64,000 nt of DNA from Byssothecium circinans (taxonomy: Eukaryota > Ascomycota > Dothideomycetes > Pleosporales > Massarinaceae), in assembly GCA_010015675.1 (NCBI GenBank), contig ML976985.1:124001-188000 (forward strand), given 5' to 3'. A model generated the notes under the pieces. It was not told the DNA's origin. It saw only the letters and a list, made by a program, of their open reading frames with translations, and did not search any database. This document shows, one piece after another, positions 54,278 through 64,000 of this stretch; the first letter of the stretch is position 1; every line of letters begins with the position of its first letter. The position numbers and the translations under genes are program-made.

Positions 54278-54285
54278 TATAAATA
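54278..54285 (+). promoter_or_regulatory. TATA-like box of hydrolase gene
   Basis: TATAAATA lies about 118 bases before the ATG at 54403, a normal distance for a fungal TATA element once a leader is allowed for. Sequence match only. Confidence 0.4.
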
Positions 54286-54402
54286 AAGATAACAGTGCTG
54301 CTAGTTTAAAGAAACCATCAACGAGCAGCACGATCCTACCTTGTTACATTTGAACAATCTACAACAGAACCTAGCTCAGGATTCAAACCATCGGTATTCG
54401 AG

Positions 54403-55284
54403 ATGACCATTCTCACAACCTTAACACAATATCTCGCCCTCTCGACCGGTGAAAACATCTTCTATCGCGAAGCCGGCGCCCCAACATCTCCTACAATCCT
54501 TCTCCTCCATGGGTTCCCTTCATCCTCCCACCAATACCGTAAACTGATCCCCGTCCTCGCGCCGCACTACCATGTCCTTTCTCCCGACCTCCCAGCATAC
54601 GGCTTCACCACCGTGCCAGAGAACTATACATATACATTCGATAACATCGCCGACACCATCGACACTTTTCTCGCCGAGCTCCCAAACTCGCCAAAGAACT
54701 ACAGTATCTACGTCTTCGACTACGGAGCTCCAACGGGCTTCAGACTAGCCTTGAAGCATCCGGAAAAAGTCCAGGCCATTGTTAGTCAGAACGGCAACGC
54801 ATATACAGAAGGTCTAGGTGCATTCTGGGACCCCATCAAAGCCATCTGGGCAAGCAACAACTCAGCATCCGCCCGCGACGTCATCCGCCCCTTTCTCGAG
54901 CTCAACGGCACCAAATCGCAATACTTCAATGGCACACCGACCTCTCACATCTCTTCCATAGCTCCGGAATCGTATACGCTGGACCAAGCGCTCATGGATC
55001 GCCCGGGGAACAAGGAGACACAGCTCGACTTGTTGTACGATTATCGAACGAACGTGGACTTGTACCCACGATGGCAGGAATGGTTCCGGAAGAGTCAGAT
55101 TCCATTGCTGGCGATTTGGGGTGGAAATGATGCCATTTTTGTCAAGGAGGGGGCGGAGGCGTTTAAGAGGGATTTACCGAAGGCGGAAGTAAGGTTATTG
55201 GATGCGGGGCATTTTGCGGTGGAGACGAATGCATACGAGATTGGAAAGGCGATGGTGAGCTTCCTGGGGAGGAATGGGATCTGA
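54403..55284 (+). CDS. Alpha/beta hydrolase, epoxide hydrolase / haloalkane dehalogenase type
   Basis: Single exon, 293 aa. The active site is readable: oxyanion HGFPSSS at residues 36-42, nucleophile Asp106 in YVFDYGAPTG (an Asp nucleophile, as in epoxide hydrolases and dehalogenases, rather than Ser), acid Asp243 in IWGGNDAIF, and His270 in LDAGHFAVE. A cap domain lies between about residues 134 and 215. Hydrolysis of an epoxide, halide or similar ester is expected; the natural substrate is unknown. There is no signal peptide, so it is probably cytosolic. It has no intron and lies next to a minisatellite, in a less gene-dense stretch, which fits an accessory gene more than a housekeeping one. 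Confidence 0.88.
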   Translation: MTILTTLTQYLALSTGENIFYREAGAPTSPTILLLHGFPSSSHQYRKLIPVLAPHYHVLSPDLPAYGFTTVPENYTYTFDNIADTIDTFLAELPNSPKNYSIYVFDYGAPTGFRLALKHPEKVQAIVSQNGNAYTEGLGAFWDPIKAIWASNNSASARDVIRPFLELNGTKSQYFNGTPTSHISSIAPESYTLDQALMDRPGNKETQLDLLYDYRTNVDLYPRWQEWFRKSQIPLLAIWGGNDAIFVKEGAEAFKRDLPKAEVRLLDAGHFAVETNAYEIGKAMVSFLGRNGI

Positions 55285-55783
55285 GTAAAAGTGTAGGGGG
55301 AACCTTGGTAACTCTTAGATGGATGTTTGGTGCCTGATATGGTGAGAAAATCATGGCTCAGAACGCTGATTGAAGTGGTGTTGGTTCATCATTCTCCTTA
55401 AAATAGATAGTCATGATGAATCTGATACTCGTTGACATGGTCTTGAGTTGGAACTTCCAGTTGCGTCCGAAGTGAGGTGAGCGCCTGAAACGAGCTTACT
55501 TGCAACGTTGGGATGGTTAGCATTGTATCACGTGCTGATAAGACTTAAGGCTATCAGCGCTCCGCTAACTTTTTTTCTACGCGCTGCCAAGATTTCGAGC
55601 TTCGCATCTTCAATTGCATTGCAATCGAATTGCAAAAACCTTCACCCTTCGCAAAACAACGATACAAAGCTACCACGATACAGAATTGGACTTTGACAGA
55701 TTGTATCGTGCACTACAGCTTGCGCGACAGCATCACGACCGGCACTTGTGGGAGGAGGCGGGGAAGCCTGCGGAGCTTTCGAT
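55285..55783. other. Intergenic, KRE33 promoter region
   Basis: This separates the hydrolase stop from the KRE33 start. AT-rich sequence and a T-run near 55570 are seen; nothing is recognised as a gene. Confidence 0.5.
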
Positions 55784-58700
55784 ATGCCGAAGAAAGCGAT
55801 GTATGAGGCCCAACACGCGCTATTTCTGAAGGAGAATTTGCTGATGAAGCTTTAGTGACGCGCGTATACCCGCATTGATTCGAAATGGCGCTCAGGTACG
55901 AACATGCAATTCTCACCTCGACTCGACACCGCGCTCACACTTCATAGGAGAAGAAACGAAGCTTTTTCGTGGTTGTTGGCGACCGTCAGAAGGATGTCAT
56001 AGTCAATCTGTACCACATACTGCTCAATGTAGACGTCAAACTAAACAAGTCGGTGCTGTGGGCATACAAGAACAAGCTTCTAGGCTTCTCGAGTCACCGG
56101 AAAAAGCGCGAAAAGAAACTTAAAAACGAGATCAAACACGGAATCCGCGACGCTGACATTGAAGACCCTTTCGAACTATTCGTCTCGACGCAGAACATCC
56201 GATATGTATACTACAAAGAGACGGACAAGATTCTGGGCAATACCTACGGAATGTGCATATTGCAGGATTTCGAGGCGATCACACCGAACCTGCTTGCGCG
56301 GACAATAGAGACGGTGGAAGGAGGTGGCTTGGTGATCCTGTTGCTAAAGGGCATGAACAGTTTGAAACAGCTGTACACCCTGTCCATGGACGTCCATTCG
56401 CGATACCGAACCGAAGCGCATAGCGACGTTGTGGCGCGATTCAACGAGAGATTCATATTGTCGCTTGGCAAGTGTGAAAGCTGCTTGGTGGTGGATGATG
56501 AGCTGAATGTGCTGCCGATATCAGGAGGAAAGCATGTCAAGCAGCTACCTCCCCCAGATCCAGAATTAGAGGGCAAAACACCAAAGGCAAAAGAGCTGGA
56601 GCAAATTAAGGAGTCTCTGGAGGACACACCACCCGTAGGCGACCTGATCAAGCTTGCGAAGACCGTAGATCAGGCAAAAGCACTTCTCACGTTTGTAGAT
56701 GCGATTGCGGAGAAGGCACTACAAAGTACGGTCACATTGACGGCTGCTCGTGGGCGAGGAAAGTCTGCAGCGCTTGGTGTGGCAGTAGCTACAGCCATTG
56801 CACATGGCTACTCCAACATCTTCATCACATCGCCCAGCCCAGAGAACTTGAAGACACTGTTCGAATTCGTATTCAAGGGTTTTGACGCGCTTGGCTACAT
56901 GGACCATCAAGACTACACCATCATGCAGTCTACGAACCCGGACTTCAACAAGGCTATTGTTCGAGTAAATGTGCATCGGCAACATCGCCAAACCATACAA
57001 TACATTCAGCCACAAGATTCCTATACACTTGGTCAAGCAGAGTTGGTCGTCATTGATGAGGCTGCAGCAATACCACTTCCACTCGTGAGAAAATTGATGG
57101 GTCCTTATCTTGTCTTCATGGCATCTACCATCAATGGATACGAGGGAACGGGCCGATCGCTATCGTTGAAGCTCATCCAGCAATTGCGAGAGCAGTCAAG
57201 AAGTCGGGGAGCGAATGGCACTGCCAGCATTGTGGATCGCTCGACCGGAAAGGGATCCAAGGATGGCACAGAAAGTTTGGCTGGACGATCCCTACGCGAA
57301 ATCACTCTATCAGAACCTATACGATATGCGCAAGGTGACGCGGTAGAACGATGGCTGAACGATGTTCTATGTCTCGATGCAACACTCCCACGGTCGAAAC
57401 TCAACACTCAGGGATGCCCACACCCCTCCGAATGTCAACTTCTCCACGTCAATCGCGATACCCTTTTCTCCTTTAACCCGGCAGCCGAGAAGTTCTTGCA
57501 GAAGATGATGGCACTATACGTCGCTAGTCACTACAAGAATTCCCCCAATGACCTTCAGCTGATGTCTGACGCCCCGGCTCACCAACTTTTCGTACTCGTA
57601 CCCCCCGTCACCGAGGATAACAAGCTTCCGGAACCACTTTGTGTTGTGCAAGTAGCACTAGAGGGCCAGATTAGCAAAGAGAGCGTCCTTAGCAGTCTGA
57701 GCCGAGGACAACGCGCAGGAGGGGACCTGATCCCGTGGATAGTGTCTCAGCAGTTTCAGGACGAGAACTTTGCCGGTCTATCTGGCGCACGTGTTGTGCG
57801 AATAGCGACAAATTCTGACTACATCAGCATGGGTTATGGCTCGCGGGCTTTGGAGTTGCTGGTCGACTTCTACGATGGGAAGCTCGCAAGCTTGTCGGAA
57901 GCAGAACCTCAAGAGATTGAAGGAATGCGTCGGGTAAGCGAGGAAGAGCTAGAGAATGCGACACTTCTCAAGGACGAAGTAAAAATCCGAGAAGCGAAGG
58001 ATATGCCTCCGCTTTTTGCACGACTGCCCGAACTGAAAGCACCACAGCTCGATTATGTAGGTGTATCGTACGGTCTCACTCCTCAACTCCTCAAATTCTG
58101 GAAACGCACAGCTTTCGTTCCTGTGTACCTGCGACAAACACCGAACGAGCTCACTGGCGAACACACATGCGTAATGCTACGTTCGTTAGAGACTACAAAT
58201 TCGGACGGAAGTTGGGTAGCCGCCTTTGCTAAGGACTTCCAACGTCGATTCTTCTCTCTCCTTTCGTACCGATTCCGGACATTCCCAGCCGTCACAGCTC
58301 TTTCAATAGATGAGTCGGCAGCAGCAGGTTCAAACTTAGACACCGATCTCGTAGCCAAGCCCTTGAAGAAGCCGGAGCTTGACAACATACTGAGCGCATA
58401 CGATCTGAAACGCCTCGATGCATATGCTAACAATATGCTCGATTACCATGTCATACTCGATATGCTACCAACGATTGCCACTCTGTATTTCACAGGTCGC
58501 TTGAAGGGCCAGGTTAAAATGAGCGGTGTCCAAACGGCGATCCTGCTCGCGATTGGTCTACAGCGAAAAGACTTCTCAGATGTGGAGAAAGAGCTTGGTC
58601 TAAACGCCAGCCAGCTCATGGCCATGTTCGTGAAGGTCATCCGAAAAGTCTCGGTCGCTTTTCGCAGTATCGTGGAGGGTGCCGTGCAAGAGACCATGCC

Positions 58701-59148
58701 CGAGGCTATGGAGGTGGAGGAGAATGGCGCCGAAGATGATGGTGCCGAGGACGGCACGCAACGTCGCTTCAAGCCGCTCGAAAAAGACCTGGATGAGGAG
58801 CTGCGCGAAGGCGGCGACGAGGCTCTGAAAGAAGAAAGGGAGAGGGCTAAGGCTATGATTGATGCCTTGCCTCTGGGAAAGTGAGTGATATACTCTAATA
58901 TACCTGCTCTTTCGTGCTATGCTAACCATTGTAGATATGCCATCGGAGCCGGCACGGCCGACTGGGAAAATGCCGAACGCCAGATCAGCAAGGCTGCCAA
59001 AACAGGTGGCTCGACGACAGTCAGTGTGAAGTCGGGTAAAGAAAAGAAGCGAAAGGCAGGTGAGGCTTTGGGCGAGGCACAAAAAGAGGCTGAAAAGTTC
59101 AAGGAAGGCGGGAAGAAGAAGAAAAGCAAATGGGGTAAGGGACAGTAG
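55784..59148 (+). CDS. KRE33: RNA cytidine acetyltransferase KRE33/NAT10
   Basis: Exons 55784..55800, 55856..55895, 55948..58880 and 58935..59148 give 1067 aa. Kre33 makes N4-acetylcytidine on 18S rRNA and certain tRNAs and is needed for 40S biogenesis. The first two exons are only 17 and 40 nt; together they code MPKKAIDARIPALIRNGAQ, the expected N-terminus, which joins to EKKRSFFVVVGDRQKDVIVN. Features include a DUF1726 region, an ATPase Walker A (TAARGRGKSAALG near residue 285) with VVIDEAAAIPLP, a GNAT acetyltransferase region containing ATNSDYISMGYGSRALELL, a tRNA-binding region, and a very basic C-terminus (GGKKKKSKWGKGQ) for nucleolar localisation. The last splice joins LPLGK to YAIGAGTADWENAE, conserved in the family. 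Confidence 0.97.
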
Positions 59149-60532
59149 TGCAACTTGTTTCATGTGCATATTTAGTGGTTGAGGTTTATATGGTGCTTCG
59201 ATATCCCTGGCTCGTGAAGAGCTGCTTTTCTGAATCTGTTCATCTCGTTTATATTCTTCCCCTTTCTCTTGACTCTTCATGTCTTGTTTTCGTCGACCTT
59301 GACGATGCATACTTTGCGAGTAGATGAAGGTCAGCTAAGCGTACCTTCTTGACGCGGTTGATTGGCAATTAAAAGGTTATTATTTCTGTGGTTAAAAATC
59401 CATCTCACCCCACTGTAGGGTATACACGAGCCAGAGATGCCTTATCAACAGCGTGTCTTACAGCTGATTAAACCCTTATTCAGTCGTTCGCTCTTTGTTA
59501 AGAGCCCTTAATGCTTTTTGAAGGCAGTTATTAGGCGGTTAACAGCTCGTTGTGGTTCTATTGAAATGAGTATCATGGTGTGACTGCTATTAAAGAGCAC
59601 GTGAACCCCTACACATGTAATGTTGAAGAAGACAATGAGGGTCACATAATGCAAGTATTGACAGAGGTGGGATGATACCTGTCCAGTCTGCCTAGGTGAC
59701 AAACGTTCCCGGTAGCAAAGATCGCACAAACCATTCAACAAGCATTTAAGAGTGTATAAATATATATAGCGAACACTTCACAGTTCTTGCTCTGCAAGTT
59801 CGTGGCCTCAAGAAGTTCATTTCGAGATGGCCTCATTCCAACATGCAACTTCCGGATCACTGCCTAAAGTAACAGCCATCGATCATCCTGCGAATATTTC
59901 ACATCTGCATGTTCCGTGACTGGCCACGTAGAGCTCCAAATTAAACCAGGGCAATACTCCACTATTAAGACTTCCGGGAGAACTTAGGAATTGAATCAAC
60001 CACTTGATCTTCCACTGCAATAGTTAGCATCTCCGTGGAATCTCCATTCAAAAATACCCTTCCGGTAGGTAAAATCACAAGCAGCCAGCTTTTGCATCCT
60101 AATCCGAGTGTTGAATTATACGATGTATTGAGTAAGCTGGCATTCAATAACTACTAAGATCTAACCCTAAACGCAAAGCATATGTCCCGAATGTCAATAC
60201 CAATCTCGACCGTATCCCTTTTGCTCAGAACACGATCAAATCTACCAGACAATGTGGAAGGGATGGTTCGATTCAACCCATGGTAGAACTAGGAAACTGC
60301 AATTCTGGCATGGTTCTCGGCTTCATGGGTAAGTGCGTCGTCATCATGCGAGCTGATATTCCCGTCCTCAACACCATGCTCAACCAAAGAGAGAAACAGA
60401 CAGAGAGTGATGCCGATACCATAGTGTATTGAGTGTCAAGAAGCGATCCAGAGATGTTCTCAGGGTCTCGAATCCATAGGGCACTTCTTGCGTTGTGCGC
60501 TTCTTAATTGCCGGCTCACTAGCTGAGGCTCG

Positions 60533-60751
60533 CTACTCAAGTGATGAGACGGTTGATGACAGTATCCGCAGTAGGCTTCTCTCTTCCGTGCCTTCTTCAT
60601 CTGCGCTCGTTGTGTCTTTCTCGCCTGCTTTCAGTCGTCTAATCTCTCTTGCGTCTGGGATCGTGGCTCGCACCGCGTCCATATCAGCTTCCCATTGCTC
60701 CATCGGCCCTTCGATGGGTATGCCTTCTTCGTGTCGGCTCAAAAAGCGCAT
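60533..60751 (-). other. Possible coding fragment, 72 codons
   Basis: The frame begins MRFLSRHEEGIPIEGPMEQW and continues EADMDAVRATIPDAREIRRL before a Ser/Glu-rich end. The charge pattern and codon use look like real protein. A donor-like GTATGT and acceptor-like TTCAAG just upstream on the minus strand could join it to another frame, but no phase gives a convincing extended protein. It may be the last exon of a gene, a decayed gene piece or chance. Not recognised. Confidence 0.25.
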
Positions 60752-61482
60752 GACTTGAAATAAGCTGTCGCAAAAGTGTAGTCACATACTCGGAAAAGGC
60801 ACGCTGCCATTGGCAAATGCTGACGGCAGCGAGCTTGCTCAAAACATGCAAGTTCAGATGCGGGAAAAGTAAGCACCATACGATTGTGAGAGACGTAGAG
60901 CGTATCTAGCAGCACGCCTAAGTTTAGTTGTTCACGGGTATTGACCAACCCAGCAACCTCGCTTTTTGTATAAACTTTTAGGTAGCTGTGTGTCATCACT
61001 GTCCGAAGAACGAGGGTTACATCCTTCTATCGATATTCTTCCTATGACCTATGGAAATCCCATGCAACCTCCATCACGAAGGGTAATTTCCGCAATTTTT
61101 CCCTTACCCATCATAAAAAGATATATCCGCTCTGCTTCGGTTTTCCGTGCTGTCGCCATAAATCATCGCGTGTGTACATAGGTACTTCTCAACTCAATAG
61201 AGCTGTTTGAGTACGTTGTATCGTAAAAATGGTGCTTCTGCACTAAATAAAGGGACGCATATCAATGAAATGCAGTATTTCCTTTATGAGCACAAGTATC
61301 CGAGCGAGATGCGAATGCTCCACCGTCAAGGATGTGTGACTGTTGTAAGCTCATTGTGCCATTGATCATCCTCGCATCGGAATACTTCGCACTTCGCATT
61401 TCGCATAGCTAAAGTGCGTTTCCGTTGATGCGGCTGATGATTTTTTTGTCTTCAACATTCACATCATCGTGAGGATCAAGAT

Positions 61483-61490
61483 ATATAAAA
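61483..61490 (+). promoter_or_regulatory. TATA box of the small secreted protein gene
   Basis: TATATAAA at 61483-61490 is a good TATA match, 159 bases before the ATG. The CT/CA-rich leader between them (61500-61648) is typical of strongly expressed or inducible fungal genes. Confidence 0.55.
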
Positions 61491-61648
61491 GGCGTCTTGA
61501 ATTCCATCGTCTTCCTTCCTCCACCACACTTCAACCTCTCCAATCTTCAACTACTTCAGCACCATCATTCCAACAAATCCACATTCACACAAAACCCCAA
61601 CCAACACAGCAAAGCCAGTTTTCAAAAACCCTCTCCCCCTCCGACAAA

Positions 61649-61987
61649 ATGATCTCCACCAAGCTCCTCCTCGCCCTCGTTCCAGGCGTCCTCTCCACGC
61701 GCGTTCTCATTTTCCCCGAACCAGGCTGTCAAGGCCAGTCATATAGCATTTTCGTCCCAGGAAATACCTGCCTCAACAGTCTGCCTGCCTTCAAATCCTA
61801 CATGGAAGATGGATATGGCTCCAAGGGTGAACGAATCGCGTTTTACGACTCCACCGGTTGCAATGGGTTCATTTACGATACTTGGTCGTACGGCGGAGAT
61901 TATTTCCAATCCAAGAAGTGCTATACTCTCAGAGACCATGCTTCTAATGGACAAAGCACGGGTTTGAGCATTGGGCAGAAATCTTAA
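61649..61987 (+). CDS. Small secreted cysteine-containing protein
   Basis: Single exon, 112 aa. The start at 61649 (MISTKLLLALVPGVLS) is chosen over an upstream in-frame ATG-like codon because it gives a clean signal peptide, probably cut after about residue 16. The mature protein is about 96 residues, Gly/Ser/Tyr-rich, with four Cys (27, 41, 71, 91), enough for two disulfides. Two similar segments, IFPEPGCQGQSYSIF and FYDSTGCNGFIYDT, each put a Cys-x-Gly turn between aromatic strands, suggesting a repeated beta motif, perhaps of Greek-key type. No enzyme motif is seen. Small secreted proteins of this kind in fungi are often wall proteins, antimicrobial proteins or effectors; which one applies here cannot be told from sequence alone. 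Confidence 0.75.
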   Translation: MISTKLLLALVPGVLSTRVLIFPEPGCQGQSYSIFVPGNTCLNSLPAFKSYMEDGYGSKGERIAFYDSTGCNGFIYDTWSYGGDYFQSKKCYTLRDHASNGQSTGLSIGQKS

Positions 61988-63208
61988 GAAGGTCCCGTGA
62001 AAGGTGTGTTCTAACCTCTTTTTTTTTTATCTTCGTGGTAATGAACATAAAGGGGTTTCATGGTCGGTGCAGGCGTGAATCCATACTGACATTGGCTTTT
62101 CTAGGGGGGGAGAGGGGAGAAGGAAGAAAAATAGAAAAGGAAAAGACAAAAAAAAAAAAAAAAAAAGAGGGCGTAGCGCAGCCCTAGTTAACTATCAGTG
62201 TAACGACAATTCATCGCTCCCCCGGCAATCAATCGAGCAACATTTCGACTGGGATGATCGTTCAAATCTTGGTCGTTATCAAGGGGGTCATGTGTTTGTG
62301 TTGCGACAATCTACATAGTTATCTAGGATAGGCAAAATGTTACTTTTTCTACGCCAAAGCTGAAGCATCTATTGAGTCTATGAAACCTTCAAGCTAGCTG
62401 CTTAGGAGTATGGATCTTTCCCTTGGAGAGAACTACCTGGAGATCCGAACCGTTAGGATGGTCGACCCGCTCCTGCCCTGACTTTGTGTGAGGGGCGTTG
62501 AACGTTTTGAAGACTGATAGTAGAGCATTCGTATGCATCGTGCCCGGAGAGGTTCCGGGCGATGTTGCGCGTATCATGAGTTTTGAGCCCCCTCGCTACA
62601 CCGTAATACGTTAGATCTATGAACCGAGCGTGCACGTTCTGGGGGTCTTCCTCGCTTGACGTGCAGGCCTTTTGAGACGCCATGTTGATGAGGTGAACTT
62701 GTTGGCGGAGATTTGGGCCGCGTGCGTTCTGGATATCGAGACTTTTCATGAGGTGGTTGTAGTGGTAAGTACGGAGAGTTCATGCAGTGCGCTTTCCCTC
62801 ACTGCGGCTGCTCGATTAGGTTGAGCTAGCCTTTAATCCAAGATGCGGTAAGTGAGCCAGCGCAAATGGAACCAAATAGCCAATAACCAGTTAAAGCATG
62901 CTATGCACATTAACCGCGCTCACATCAAGGGAATGGTTTTTAAACAGTTACATTATATTCACACACCTCCATCGCAAGTCTATGATGCACATTTACGTAC
63001 ACGACCAAACGAGAGGAAGCCAGAGGAGCCACGCACCTACACACATTACCATAAACAAAAGCCGTTCGCTCAGGGTATCCAAAAGACGAAATTGTACAGA
63101 CGCCCGCACCTCATCTCTAATCCCAAACAAAGGAGATATAAGCGACGGTAACCAAATGGCCGCTCAGGCCTATACACAAGAAGACATCCCATCAAAGGTT
63201 TCTCTCTC
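61988..63208. other. Gene-poor intergenic region
   Basis: This contains the 3' UTR of the secreted-protein gene, a purine-rich stretch and a run of about 22 A at 62144-62166, and no recognisable gene. The right end is the 3' flank of the kinesin gene. Confidence 0.55.
62144..62166. repeat. Poly-A run
   Basis: A homopolymer of A, preceded by GGGGGGAG and AG-rich sequence. It could be a simple-sequence expansion or the tail of an old retro-inserted copy; no matching body is recognised upstream. Confidence 0.7.
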
Positions 63209-64000
63209 TTACTCGCTCCCCTCCTCACTGTTCTCGCTGCTAAAGTACGACTGATCAATTCGCAATATCCACTCAATCTTCTCCCGCTCTGAGCGTGCTC
63301 GGAAGATGTAGGTATTCGAGCGTGCGAAGACGGCCCATACTGTATCTCCGACTCCAGTCCCATTCACCCCGTTGGCACCCGTTGCTCCGGTAAGCAGTCT
63401 CGCAATCTGCGGCGAGTGATCGACTCTTGCATTGGTGAGATTGATAGCGTTGAGCTCATCGCCTTCTGCACTATATATGTGTAGGTACGGCTTCCGCAGC
63501 TCCACGAATCTCCGTATCCAGCGCGTGTTCGTGGGGTCAGGCGTAAGAAGGTACGATGATTTCAAGAGATCTGGGTTTTTGGGCACAAATCGCACTGTCG
63601 CGATCAAACTCGGTCGTTCTCGTTTTCGATCCGGCGACGGCGAGGGCGGTTGTGGTGCGAATGCTGCGCCGTTCGTAGGTGGCTCAAGGTTTGTGGCATT
63701 TAGAATAATTTCTGCAGGCGCTTTCTTCGTCTTCCAGAGCGAGATTACGCGGTTGAGGAGTGCTTTTTGGCGGTCATCGAGCGATGATGTGGGTGTGGAG
63801 GCAGGGAACGTCATTAAAGCGCGAGATGATAGGACAGAGCGCGCGTTTTCGATGTCAGAGATCCGCTGGCGACGCTTTTGCAGGGCAATGTAGTCACGCA
63901 CAAGAGAGACCCCGCGGGGTGTCCAGCCACTGAGATTTTCTTCGCCCTTGATGTAGTCGTCGCGTGTGTTCATGCGCCAAAGATCTGTGGCGCGTTTGAC
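63209..64000 (-). CDS. Kinesin-3 (UNC-104/KIF1 type), C-terminal part, partial
   Basis: The reading frame is open from the window end (64000) to the stop at 63209; the 5' part, including the motor, lies outside. The visible 263 residues include the kinesin-3 pre-PH segment KRATDLWRMNTRDDYIKGEE followed by LSGWTPRGVSLVRDYI, then a helical linker, and a C-terminal PH domain (SYLLTPDPTNTRWIRRFVEL, RKPYLHIYSAEGDELNAINL, then TVWAVFARSNTYIFRARSER and EKIEWILRIDQSYF). The PH domain binds phosphoinositides on vesicles and early endosomes; in filamentous fungi this motor moves early endosomes along hyphae. No intron is seen in the visible part. Confidence 0.92.
   Translation of the reverse strand, partial: VKRATDLWRMNTRDDYIKGEENLSGWTPRGVSLVRDYIALQKRRQRISDIENARSVLSSRALMTFPASTPTSSLDDRQKALLNRVISLWKTKKAPAEIILNATNLEPPTNGAAFAPQPPSPSPDRKRERPSLIATVRFVPKNPDLLKSSYLLTPDPTNTRWIRRFVELRKPYLHIYSAEGDELNAINLTNARVDHSPQIARLLTGATGANGVNGTGVGDTVWAVFARSNTYIFRARSEREKIEWILRIDQSYFSSENSEEGSE

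Larger units (their letters stand above)
53456..54402. other. Intergenic with minisatellite
   Basis: This contains the BRR2 3' UTR, a moderately GC-rich piece with two GGCCGCGGAT copies near 53910 and 53935, the 42-bp tandem repeat (53983-54154), and the promoter of the hydrolase gene with a TATA-like TATAAATA at 54278-54285. No ORF is credible; the minus-strand frame across the repeat only reflects the repeat itself. Confidence 0.6.
59149..61648. other. 2.5-kb gene-poor tract
   Basis: This is the longest stretch without a confident gene. It is AT-rich with many short open frames. A minus-strand frame at 60533-60751 is listed separately as a possible gene fragment. A TATA-like box for the secreted-protein gene lies at its right end. 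No transposon terminal repeats, tRNA or long repeats could be recognised. Confidence 0.5.

Noticed and set aside
62144..62166. Poly-A run as evidence of a retrotransposed gene copy
   Set aside because: There are no target-site duplications or reverse-transcriptase or gene remnants nearby; a simple homopolymer is sufficient.

Overview
The window is nuclear DNA from a filamentous ascomycete (Pezizomycotina; a dothideomycete-like fungus is my guess, not proven). The reasons are short introns (mostly 45-120 nt) with GT..AG borders and CTAAC-like branch sites, compact genes on both strands, divergent gene pairs separated by 200-450 bp, and protein families typical of fungi (HAP3, PFA4, KRE33, LETM1/Mdm38, adenylate kinase 2 with a fungal insert). 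I rebuilt about 43 introns by hand from reading-frame continuity and splice signals. Single-feature coordinates below span first to last coding base, and the exons are listed in the evidence text.

Layout. 0-11 kb: unknown 497-aa protein (+), TspO/MBR membrane protein (-), Ars2/SERRATE RNA-processing protein (+), large PX/PXB lipid-binding protein (+). 11-20 kb: peroxisomal-type Nudix CoA diphosphatase (-), eIF4A (-), F-box/JmjC oxygenase (+), sorting nexin SNX4/Atg24 (-), adenylate kinase 2 (-). 20-30 kb: LETM1/Mdm38 (+), NOP14 (-), unknown helical protein with a membrane anchor (+), Mex67-like protein without an NTF2-like domain (-), TMA22/DENR (+). 30-43 kb: ALG12 (-), PFA4 palmitoyltransferase (+), HAP3/NF-YB (-), a 2-kb GC-rich gene-free tract, prefoldin subunit 2 (-), CMC2 (+), NTR2 (-), SmG (+), APH/ACAD10-like kinase (-). 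43-59 kb: CLIP-170-type CAP-Gly protein (+), intron-less BRR2 helicase (+), a 42-bp minisatellite, an alpha/beta hydrolase (+), KRE33/NAT10 (+). 59-64 kb: a gene-poor 4-kb tract with one small secreted cysteine protein, then the 3' end of a kinesin-3 gene (-) that runs off the window.

Most genes are conserved housekeeping functions: splicing (SmG, BRR2, NTR2), RNA processing and export (Ars2, Mex67-like), ribosome biogenesis and translation (NOP14, KRE33, TMA22, eIF4A), mitochondrial maintenance (LETM1, CMC2, ADK2), and ER or vesicle trafficking (ALG12, PFA4, SNX4). There is no biosynthetic cluster, transposon ORF, tRNA, rRNA or CRISPR that I can support. I did not find a convincing new multi-gene system. 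The points most worth a second look are the NTF2-less Mex67 paralogue, a GC-AG intron inside the PFA4 zinc-finger coding region, very small exons in several genes, an intronic 10-bp perfect hairpin, the 42-bp tandem repeat, and the secreted protein in the gene-poor end.
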